In this document: positions 6,881-12,100 of the stretch, piece by piece
Position numbering within the stretch: position 1 is the first letter of the stretch
How the letters are laid out: each line of letters opens with the position of its first letter
NCBI GenBank assembly: GCA_003520545.1
Contig: DOUP01000122.1
Span: forward strand, 768-12,867
Length of the DNA: 12,100 bases
From: Maritimibacter sp.
GTDB lineage: Bacteria; Pseudomonadota; Alphaproteobacteria; Rhodobacterales; Rhodobacteraceae
Direction of reading: 5' to 3'
Position numbers and translations under genes: made by a program
The notes under the pieces: generated by a model
What the model was told of the DNA's origin: nothing
Seen by the model: the letters and a program-made list of their open reading frames with translations, nothing else
Databases searched by the model: none

Positions 6881-7894
6881 TCACGCCATTCTGTAATTCT
6901 CCTGTTTGGTCGTCATTGCCCAGATCATGCGGGCCATCTTGTTGGCCAGCGCCACCGCTGCCACCATTCGGGGCTTGCGCGCGACCAGATTGGCCAGCCA
7001 GCGATTGGAGCTGCCGCCCTTGCGCACAACCCATCGGATCACGCTCATGGCTCCGACGATCAGGAGCTTGCGGATGTCGCATTGCCCCATCTTGCTGACG
7101 GCTCCAAGCCGGGCCTTGCCGCCCGTTGACCTTTGTCGCGGCACCAAGCCCAGCCAGGCGGCAAAGTTGCGACCGCTGTCGAATGTCGAAAGATCTGGCG
7201 CGAAGGCGGCAATGGCACCCGCAGTGACTGGCCCGATGCCCGGCACGGTGCAGAGCCGCCGCAACTCCTCGTCTGTCTTCGAAGCGCGATCAAGCTCGCC
7301 AGCCAGTTTTTCAATGAGCTCGGTCAGACGACCGATCTGGTCAAGGTAAAGCGATCCCATCTCGCGCACTGGACTGGGTAAATCCACATCAGGCTGGGCA
7401 AGCGCCTGTTCCAGCAGTTTCAAGCTCGCCGGACCTTTGGGTGCCACCAAGCCGAACTCAGCCAGATGCCCCCTCAACGCGTTGATCAACTGGGTCCGCT
7501 GACGCACAAAACACTGATGTGTTCGGAAGGCGACGGCGCGCCCTTGTTTCTCAGCACTCTTCACCGCCACGAAGCGCATGCTCGGGCGGCTGGCTGCTTC
7601 GGCAATGGCCTCGGCGTCGGCACGGTCATTCTTCTGGCGTTTTACGAACGGCTTCACATAGGCTGCGGGGATCAACCGCACCTCATGGCCATATGACTGG
7701 GCGACACGGCCCCAATGATGCGACGTCGCACAGGCCTCCATCGCTACAGCGCAATGCGCATGATCCGCCAAGAGCTGATAAAGTCTTGGTCGCGACACCG
7801 ACTTGTTGAAAACAACAGCGCCATCAGCCTTGACGCCGCAAACCTGAAAACTGCCCTTGGCAAGATCGATCGCCAATATGCTAATCTCTGACAT
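6881..7894 (-). CDS. IS110-family transposase (IS1111 group), intact
   Basis: 337 residues from ATG 7894, chosen because GAGGGAGG lies 6 nt before it and because it gives the standard start MSEISILAIDLAKGSFQVCGV. The frame stays open further upstream (to ATG 7966), but that would run through the IS end. The N-terminal RuvC-like DEDD domain shows D in LAIDLAKG, E in AVAMEACATSHHWGR, and the D pair in KNDRADAEAIAEAA. The C-terminal transposase_20 domain has the helix-hairpin-helix-like CTVPGIGPVTAGAIAAF, then FAAWLGLVPRQRSTGGKARL and SKMGQCDIRKLLIVGA. The Ser in RSTGGK is the likely nucleophile by analogy with characterised members. The enzyme works with a guide RNA and leaves no target duplication. 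No lesion is visible, so the element may be active. Confidence 0.95.
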   Translation of the reverse strand: MSEISILAIDLAKGSFQVCGVKADGAVVFNKSVSRPRLYQLLADHAHCAVAMEACATSHHWGRVAQSYGHEVRLIPAAYVKPFVKRQKNDRADAEAIAEAASRPSMRFVAVKSAEKQGRAVAFRTHQCFVRQRTQLINALRGHLAEFGLVAPKGPASLKLLEQALAQPDVDLPSPVREMGSLYLDQIGRLTELIEKLAGELDRASKTDEELRRLCTVPGIGPVTAGAIAAFAPDLSTFDSGRNFAAWLGLVPRQRSTGGKARLGAVSKMGQCDIRKLLIVGAMSVIRWVVRKGGSSNRWLANLVARKPRMVAAVALANKMARMIWAMTTKQENYRMA

Positions 7895-7954
7895 GGATGC
7901 CTCCCTCATGTTGGTTCCTATGAAACCGTTATGGCACATTCGATGCCGTCGGGT

Positions 7955-7966
7955 GGGGGCATCCAC
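7955..7966. repeat. IS110/IS1111-type subterminal inverted repeat, transposase-proximal copy
   Basis: GGGGGCATCCAC, exactly complementary to 6609-6620. Confidence 0.85.
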
Positions 7967-7992
7967 CGCATCAGTTCAAATTAGAATCCCGC

Positions 7993-8322
7993 TCAAGTTT
8001 TTTTCAGTTCTGCCATGATCCGAGCCCGGAGTTCTGTTGGCAGGGCATCAATCACGCCAACCAAGGTTGCAAGATCCTGCCGTGTGGCGTGCAATTGGTC
8101 GATGAGCGAGACCACGATGCCCAAGGCCGTTTCATCGAGATCGAGAGCCTGAGAGAGGTCGCACAAAAGCTCCAGCCGCGCGATGTCAATGCGGCGAAAG
8201 ACATAACCGTCGGCCTCCTGTTCTGGCTTGACCAAGTCGTCCTCGACAAAGCGGACGAGTTGGCTTCGGGTCAGCCGGGTTACAGTCGTCACCACTTCAT
8301 CTTCGGAGTAACGGTCTGTCAT
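7993..8322 (-). CDS. cbpM: CbpM, modulator of the CbpA co-chaperone
   Basis: 109 residues, starting at ATG 8322, which overlaps the cbpA stop as ATGA. The N-terminus carries a MerR-like winged-helix fold (LTRSQLVRFVEDDLVKPEQE, YVFRRIDIARLELLCDL), followed by LDLDETALGIVVSLIDQLH and a short helical tail. This is the usual layout of CbpM/chaperone-modulator proteins, which bind the J-domain of CbpA and inhibit both its co-chaperone and DNA-binding activities. Length matches the family (about 100 residues). The stop lies only 14 bp from the displaced end of the IS3 element, so the original downstream region of the operon has been replaced. Confidence 0.88.
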   Translation of the reverse strand: MTDRYSEDEVVTTVTRLTRSQLVRFVEDDLVKPEQEADGYVFRRIDIARLELLCDLSQALDLDETALGIVVSLIDQLHATRQDLATLVGVIDALPTELRARIMAELKKT

Positions 8323-9263
8323 TTTCCCGCCCCTTTCATCATATTGGCACGCGGGTCAAAGGCGTGGGTTTTTCGCCATTCCACAAGAAAATCGCGAAGG
8401 CTTTCATCCACGTCAGGCGGCGCGACGATCTTCAGTTCGACCAGCTGATCGCCCTTCGTCTTGCGCCCCGCACGTGCGACCCCTCGTCCGCGAAGGCGCA
8501 GGACCTGGCCCGAGCTTGCCCCCGATGGAATGGTGAGGCCCACGGGACCGTCGATGGTCGGTGCCGTTACCTTGCCGCCGAGAACGGCCTCGTCAATGGT
8601 GATCGGGAGAGTCAGGAGAATGTCGTCGCCGTCTCGACGGAACACCGGATGGGGCCGCACCAGAACGGTGATGAGTGCATCACCTGCCGGACCGCCACCA
8701 ATGCCGGGCGCGCCCTTGCCGCGCAGCCGCAGCGTCTGTCCGTCTTCGGTACCCTGTGGGATCTTGACCGCGAGGCTTAGGCCATCAGGCAAGGTGATGC
8801 GAGTCTCGGCGCCTCGTGCAGCATCCAGAAACGGCACCTCGAGCGTAAAGCGCATATCTGGGCCGTGGGCCGAAAACCCACGGTCGCCAAAGTCAGCACC
8901 GGGCGACCGCGTACGGTTGCGCAGAATTTCTGCGAAGATGTCAGCTGGATCGGCATCCGGGCCGAACCCGCGACCTTGTTGGTAAGTGTTGTCCGCCGCA
9001 CCTGCGAAATCACGATAGTACTGCCGCTGAGGGCGCTCTGCGCCGAGGCCGTCGATCTCTCCCGCATCGTATCGTGCGCGGGTCTCGGGATCTTTCAGGA
9101 TCTCGTAGGCGGCAGAGATCAACTTGAACCGCGCCTCGGCCCCTTTATCGTCTGGATGCAGGTCGGGGTGGCTTGTCCGCACCAGTTTCCGATACGCCTT
9201 CTTTATGTCGTCGGCTGTGGCGGCCTTCGTGAGGCCGAGCAATTCGTATGGATCGTTGGACAT
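8319..9263 (-). CDS. cbpA: CbpA, DnaJ-class co-chaperone / curved-DNA-binding protein
   Basis: 314 residues. ATG 9263 (MSNDPYELLGL) is the start because AGGGAG lies 6 nt upstream; a longer frame to 9305 lacks support. Residues ~4-70 form a J-domain with the HPD motif in TSHPDLHPDD and the final helix KDPETRARYDAGE. A Gly/Phe-containing linker follows (FAGAADNTYQQGRGFG). Then come two DnaJ C-terminal substrate-binding domains without a zinc finger (MRFTLEVPFLDAARG, VKIPQGTEDGQTLRLRGKG, LPITIDEAVLGGKVTAPTID, IPSGASSGQVLRLRGRG). A class B J-protein next to cbpM is characteristic of CbpA. It stimulates DnaK and can bind curved DNA during starvation. The gene forms a two-gene operon with cbpM. Confidence 0.92.
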   Translation of the reverse strand: MSNDPYELLGLTKAATADDIKKAYRKLVRTSHPDLHPDDKGAEARFKLISAAYEILKDPETRARYDAGEIDGLGAERPQRQYYRDFAGAADNTYQQGRGFGPDADPADIFAEILRNRTRSPGADFGDRGFSAHGPDMRFTLEVPFLDAARGAETRITLPDGLSLAVKIPQGTEDGQTLRLRGKGAPGIGGGPAGDALITVLVRPHPVFRRDGDDILLTLPITIDEAVLGGKVTAPTIDGPVGLTIPSGASSGQVLRLRGRGVARAGRKTKGDQLVELKIVAPPDVDESLRDFLVEWRKTHAFDPRANMMKGAGK

Positions 9264-9508
9264 CCGGGCTCCCTGTTCGACACCCATCGCATATTGAGGC
9301 GGCAAGCGCCCGCAAGCTGCTTCAATCCATTCAGAATGCCATGGCGACGCCTGCTTCGTCGCTGATCTATGTCATGGTGGGGAAAGCATGATCCCGTACC
9401 GGACCCGGCACCGGTCACGATGGCTGTCTTGTCGTCAACAATCAAATCTCATGGAGGCTCTTCTGCAAATGGATAGGTCAGGTTGAGCTGGCCTTGCTGC
9501 ATGCTAAC
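9264..9508. other. Decayed spacer upstream of cbpA
   Basis: No complete gene. It must hold the cbpA promoter, but I cannot identify convincing -35/-10 boxes. It also contains a dehydrogenase start fragment (listed separately) and an IS6-like end sequence (see findings). The rest shows no recognisable feature. Confidence 0.4.
9389..9453 (-). pseudogene. Start fragment of a short-chain dehydrogenase (SDR)
   Basis: On the minus strand a frame reads VDDKTAIVTGAGSGTG, the first beta strand and glycine-rich TGxxxGxG cofactor-binding motif of an SDR. The rest of the protein is absent: after about 20 residues the sequence no longer resembles the family. An ATG at 9453 (after GGCTCC-like sequence) is one base out of frame with the motif, so a small frameshift also separates the likely start. 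It is a short remnant. The motif is distinctive, but the fragment is too short for a subfamily. Confidence 0.45.
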
Positions 9509-9982
9509 CTATGTCCGCGCGGTCGATCTCGACCCCGCCTCCCCTCGCCTAAAGCGTTTCGAGTTAAACCTGAAAAAGGTTTGGCTCGAAACGCCGCGCA
9601 GCATACGGGCGTTTCCCGCGTTTCGGGCAAGGACAAATGCTGCCGTGAATGCAATCTGAGAGGCAAAATCGGTTTCGCCGGTTGCAGGTGCCGCCGGTTG
9701 GGAGGCCGACGGGTCGGTCAGAGTCTTTTTCGTAAAACGATTTCTAGCGAGGACCAAAAGGCCCGCAGCCAGAATTGTTAATCCGAGACCGATCAATAGC
9801 GACGCCGGTGTTTGCCCTACCGCAAGACTGAGCGTGAGATAGGCCCAGGCCGTCAGGAACGCCACTCCCGCGGCTGCGGTTAGTCCCCCGGCCAGAGTAA
9901 GCAAGATCGGCAACAGCAATCGTCCAGCGTCCCTTCGGACGTTTCGGCCAATGCTGTGCGCGATGCCATCGACAATACCCAT
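9509..9982 (-). CDS. Holin-like (Phage_holin_3_6 / YqjE-type) membrane protein
   Basis: 157 residues from ATG 9982, overlapping the DUF883 stop by one base (TGATG). It has a short amphipathic start (GIVDGIAHSIGRNVRRDAGR) followed by two transmembrane helices (LLLPILLTLAGGLTAAAGVA and ASLLIGLGLTILAAGLLVLA), then basic and linker residues. This two-helix pattern after a DUF883 gene is common in proteobacteria, as in yqjD-yqjE. The name holin reflects a sequence family, not demonstrated lysis; an inner-membrane stress role is more likely. After FVLARN the C-terminus becomes an unusual Arg/Ser-rich tail that is read through a palindromic repeat at 9554-9594, so the original end has probably been altered. 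Confidence 0.75.
   Translation of the reverse strand: MGIVDGIAHSIGRNVRRDAGRLLLPILLTLAGGLTAAAGVAFLTAWAYLTLSLAVGQTPASLLIGLGLTILAAGLLVLARNRFTKKTLTDPSASQPAAPATGETDFASQIAFTAAFVLARNAGNARMLRGVSSQTFFRFNSKRFRRGEAGSRSTART
9554..9594. repeat. Near-perfect palindromic element inside the 3' end of the holin-like gene
   Basis: An 18-bp stem (GCGTTTCGAGTTAAACCT with AGGTTTGGCTCGAAACGC) has 16 Watson-Crick and 2 G-T pairs in the plus-strand RNA and a 5-base GAAAA loop. Its base composition differs from the flanks. It looks like a small interspersed palindromic repeat of the kind scattered through alphaproteobacterial intergenic regions. It could also act as a transcript-end hairpin for the minus-strand operon. 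Confidence 0.65.
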
Positions 9983-10293
9983 CAGCGGCGAGACAGGGCG
10001 CCGACCAAAAAACCTGCGCCCACGGCCAGGCCGATTGTCATAAGAGGGTGCGCTGCAACGGACTCCTCCAGTTGCGCCTCTGCAGAGCGGCCCTTGCTCT
10101 CGGCATAATGCTTTGCCTCGTGAAAGCCTTCCGCGATATCCGCAGCCATGCGGCTGCCGCGCCGTCCCGCGATTCCGCTGACAGTCTCAGTGAGTCGCGA
10201 CATATCCTCTCGCAGGGCGGCCAATTGACGGCTTACCGCCTCGATATCGGTTGCGGCGGTGGGTTGGACGTTGGTCTTGCTATCAAGTGACAT
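9982..10293 (-). CDS. DUF883 (YqjD/ElaB-like) membrane-anchored protein
   Basis: 103 residues from ATG 10293, with AAAGGA about 7 nt upstream. A hydrophilic helical region (VSRQLAALREDMSRLTETVS, then IAEGFHEAKHYAESKGRSAE) likely forms a coiled coil or amphipathic helix. It is followed by the C-terminal membrane anchor AAHPLMTIGLAVGAGFLVGA, with the HP and GxGFLxG pattern typical of DUF883, and a basic SRR end. In E. coli, related proteins (YqjD, ElaB) tether stationary-phase ribosomes to the membrane. It is coupled to the downstream holin-like gene and lies about 80 bp after the cupin gene, so all three are probably co-transcribed. Confidence 0.85.
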   Translation of the reverse strand: MSLDSKTNVQPTAATDIEAVSRQLAALREDMSRLTETVSGIAGRRGSRMAADIAEGFHEAKHYAESKGRSAEAQLEESVAAHPLMTIGLAVGAGFLVGALSRR

Positions 10294-10374
10294 TCTGATT
10301 TCCTTTGTTTGCTCAAGATAGGGGTGTTGTGCCGTCTGGCCCGCTGTCCGAGTTCGGCCTCTACGCATCGCGCA

Positions 10375-10806
10375 TCATGTTTGGGCCGAAACCCGAACCA
10401 CCTCTGCCGCCTGCTCTGTGGCGTCTCCGGAGAAAACCTCGTCGGATGCATCCGCCTCAGCTTTGGTCTTTTGAACCAGTTGGTCCTGGTGATGCGGCGG
10501 CCCGTAAAGGGTATAGAGCTTGAGCGCCTCATGGCCCGTGCAGATCACATTGTGATGCGCACCTGCGGGCACCACGATACCATCGCCGGGGCCAACCTTG
10601 TGGGTGACGCCGTCGACGACGACTCGTCCCTTGCCGTCCTCGATGCGAAAAAACTGATCCGTGTCAGCGTGTATCTCGCCACCGATTTCCGTCCCTGGTT
10701 CAAGCGACATCAGAACCAATTGCAGCTTGGTCCCAGAATAAAGAACACGCCGGAAGTCGGCGTTTTCTTCCGTCAGTTCCTCGATGTTCGCAACATATCC
10801 GATCAT
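10375..10806 (-). CDS. Cupin-domain protein
   Basis: 143 residues from ATG 10806, preceded by GGAGAGGCACC. Cupin motif 1 is visible as GGEIHADTDQFFRIEDGKG. It has one metal-binding His, and Asp-Gln where many cupins have His. Motif 2 is VGPGDGIVVPAGAHHNVICTG. The two histidines plus acidic residues could hold a metal, but the motif is not fully canonical. The C-terminal ~40 residues are acidic and low-complexity (KTKAEADASDEVFSGDATEQ). The substrate cannot be predicted. It is the first gene of a run with DUF883 and the holin-like gene, a grouping that fits a stress or stationary-phase role. Confidence 0.85.
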   Translation of the reverse strand: MIGYVANIEELTEENADFRRVLYSGTKLQLVLMSLEPGTEIGGEIHADTDQFFRIEDGKGRVVVDGVTHKVGPGDGIVVPAGAHHNVICTGHEALKLYTLYGPPHHQDQLVQKTKAEADASDEVFSGDATEQAAEVVRVSAQT

Positions 10807-11051
10807 GGTGCCTCTCCGTTCATTTCATCGTCTGGCTAGAAGACATGGCCTTGTGTGCCGCAGATAAATCTTCACCGCACTGATTGGCGTTAGCAGCAAG
10901 CTGCGTTTCAATTCGATGCAGTGTGGTGGGCGATAAACCGCCTTTGACCGAGAGTCCTCGCCACGGGCGTCATGAATCTCCCCGCTTCGTTTCATGGCTC
11001 GATGGCGTGTCCACTCGCTGAGGCCTACCACCGTCAAAAGCGGGCGTGGGA
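10807..11051. other. Intergenic region upstream of the cupin gene
   Basis: This should contain the promoter of the cupin-DUF883-holin run. On the minus strand a short frame (GGLSPTTLHRIETQLAANAN ... to a TGA at 10822-10820) ends 13 bp before the cupin start. It may be a degraded gene end, but I cannot assign it. No clear promoter boxes are seen. Confidence 0.35.
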
Positions 11052-11390
11052 TCAGGTTTGATGAACGTAGGTGCCGGGCGCCGCTAGGATCGGGACCAAG
11101 CCCTTGTCTGGCGCACCGAGGGAGGGTGCCGGCACGCCACCGTTGCTGTTCGCTTCCAGCCACGTCGTCCACGCGGGCCACCAGGAGCCCGGTTGCGGCG
11201 CATTTTGCGTAACCCAGGCGTCGGGACCCACGTAAAGCGCCCCGGCAGTACGACGCGAGATCCGATGGTGACCGTGCGCCAGCTTTGGTTCGTTGATGAT
11301 CCCGCTGTTGTGGTCGCCGCTCGTCAGGACGAAAGTCATATCGCTGTCGGTAAACAGCGGCGTGCGCTTGGTCATCCCCGCTATCCTAAG
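11052..11390 (-). pseudogene. C-terminal remnant of a PHA/PHB synthase (PhaC)
   Basis: About 105 residues match the end of class I polyhydroxyalkanoate synthases: LFTDSDMTFVLTSGDHNSGI, then NEPKLAHGHHRISRR, AGALYVGPDAWVTQ, GSWWPAWTTWLEANS and APGTYVHQT followed by the native-type stop at 11052. In the family this part includes the conserved HN of the catalytic region (usually GGHNAGI; here GDHNSGI). Intact enzymes have 560-600 residues; here the nucleophile Cys and Asp regions are missing and similarity stops at about nt 11380. An ATG at 11375 (MTKRTPLF) could start a short peptide, but it would have no synthase activity. PHA synthase genes commonly sit near N-ATPase and CbpA-type stress genes, which suggests it decayed in place. 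Confidence 0.75.
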
Positions 11391-11604
11391 CTGTTGAGTC
11401 TGAACGCCCTCTTCCGGAGTAATCTGTTCGTGCGGACCAAAGCCGGAGTGGCGCATACGCCTTGTGTGGCAAACGTTCGCGGTGGTCGCATTGATACAGG
11501 TTAGCGCCCACCATCGCGCGACGTTCTATGCTTGTTCCAAGTGTTCCCCGCAGGCTGTTGTTTTCTGGCTGGCTGTCGGCGACAGGCAAGCAAAGAGGCC
11601 CCGT
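11391..11604. other. Divergent intergenic region before the ATPase gene
   Basis: No gene is visible. It lies between the PHA synthase remnant (minus) and the ATPase beta subunit (plus) and should contain the promoter of the ATPase operon. No clear boxes were identified. Confidence 0.4.
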
Positions 11605-12100
11605 TTGACACACAAAAGCTCTGATCCGACACCGAACAGGGACGTTACCCGCATCAGGAATGGTGCAAAGCTGGATGATTTCGGCTTGCCTCTCGACGGT
11701 GTTGTGCATGCCGTCCGGGGGGCGGTTGTAGATGTGGTATTTGCCGGGCCCGAACTGCCGCCAATCAATTCTGCATTGGTGGTGGAATGGGACCGGCCGA
11801 CCGTCCTCATTCTCGAAGTCCACAGCCACCTCGATCAGAAAACAATTCGCGCAGTGGCGTTCCAATCCACTGCGGGGCTCGCCCGTGGCGTTTCGGTTCA
11901 TGCAAGTGGCGCCCCGGTCACTGTGCCCGTAGGCGAAGCCGTTCTTGGGCGGCTTCTGGATGTCGTGGGCAACGTGCAGGACGAAGGGCCTGCCCTTCCT
12001 GACGATACACCGCGACGGTCGATCCACGCCCTGCCACCACTTCTGAAATCGCAGACTGGCGCCACCGACGTGTTCGAGACAGGGATCAAGGTGATCGACC
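11605..12100 (+). CDS. atpD: Alternative (N-type) F1Fo ATPase subunit beta, 3'-partial
   Basis: About 165 residues are visible. The frame reads GVVHAVRGAVVDVVFAGPEL at the start of the beta-barrel domain, then STAGLARGVSVHASGAP, VPVGEAVLGRLLDVVGN and SIHALPPL, and reaches ATDVFETGIKVID at the window edge. The last block precedes the Walker A motif in F1 beta subunits. Wording such as GLARG and FETGIKVID is closer to the alternative N-ATPase beta subunit than to the housekeeping one. N-ATPases often have beta as the first gene, which agrees with the 200-bp intergenic region upstream. The start is uncertain: TTG 11605 has AAAGAGG 6 nt upstream and is preferred, but gives an unusually long N-terminus; TTG 11686 or GTG 11704 are alternatives. 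The subunit would couple ATP hydrolysis to ion export. Expression and activity cannot be judged here. Confidence 0.85.
   Translation, partial: MTHKSSDPTPNRDVTRIRNGAKLDDFGLPLDGVVHAVRGAVVDVVFAGPELPPINSALVVEWDRPTVLILEVHSHLDQKTIRAVAFQSTAGLARGVSVHASGAPVTVPVGEAVLGRLLDVVGNVQDEGPALPDDTPRRSIHALPPLLKSQTGATDVFETGIKVID

Larger units (their letters stand above)
6606..7973 (-). mobile_element. IS110-family (IS1111-type) insertion sequence, apparently intact
   Basis: About 1368 bp, inserted within the terminal repeat of the IS3 element. It has a perfect 12-bp subterminal inverted repeat (GTGGATGCCCCC at 6609-6620, its complement at 7955-7966). Three bases lie outside the repeat at the transposase-distal end and seven at the transposase-proximal end, the asymmetry I associate with the IS1111 group. 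No target duplication is seen, as usual for IS110. The longer noncoding part (about 260 bp) lies downstream of the transposase, again IS1111-like. The boundaries are inferred from the IS3 end sequence rejoining on either side. Confidence 0.82.

Noticed and set aside
6487..7082. Minus-strand frames in the IS110 noncoding tail (84 and 133 residues)
   Set aside because: They cross the subterminal repeat or overlap the transposase end, have no motifs, and lie where the family has a noncoding guide-RNA region.
11386..12027. 213-residue minus-strand frame opposite the ATPase gene
   Set aside because: The plus strand clearly encodes the F1 beta subunit; the minus frame is a shadow.

Overview
The window looks like accessory chromosome from a GC-rich alphaproteobacterium, probably Rhodobacterales or a related Hyphomicrobiales lineage. 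The evidence is an IalB-family secreted protein, a holin-like/DUF883 membrane gene pair, a cbpA-cbpM pair beside an alternative (N-type) F1Fo ATPase, and overall codon and base composition. This is inference from gene content, not a database match.

Layout. (1) 1-2987: the 3' part of a type V autotransporter with exact 150-bp passenger repeats and a complete C-terminal beta-barrel, then a terminator-like hairpin and an IalB-family periplasmic protein. (2) 3008-3790: a scar. A LysR-type regulator loses its effector domain around 3330, an integrase fragment keeps only its N-terminal domain, and both sit next to an intact tRNA-Arg(CCG) with a good promoter. This is the usual arrangement of a tRNA-integrated island that has mostly been deleted. 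(3) 4163-5291: two translationally coupled genes of unknown function. The first has lost its 5' end to an IS; the second encodes a small membrane-anchored protein. (4) 5292-7978: a nested pair of insertion sequences. A dead IS3-family element (at least three lesions) carries an intact IS110-family, IS1111-type element inserted inside its terminal inverted repeat. The inner element has perfect 12-bp subterminal repeats and a roughly 260-bp noncoding tail, expected to encode the guide (bridge/seek) RNA of this family. (5) 7993-9263: cbpA-cbpM, a DnaJ-class co-chaperone and its modulator, coupled by ATGA. (6) 9264-9508: a decayed spacer with the first codons of a short-chain dehydrogenase. (7) 9509-10806: a cupin, DUF883, holin-like gene string. 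(8) 11052-11390: the C-terminal remnant of a PHA synthase. (9) 11605-12100: the start of a divergently transcribed alternative F1Fo-ATPase beta subunit, open at the window edge.

How it fits together. From about 8 kb onward the genes belong to the type of stress/energy island in which N-ATPase, PHA synthase, CbpA/CbpM and small membrane stress proteins travel together. The remnants show that it has been eroded. The left half is cell-surface and secreted-protein territory joined to the right half through mobile-element scars. The most interesting system is the nested IS110-in-IS3 arrangement with its predicted guide RNA; the truncated toxin-like/membrane protein pair comes next.
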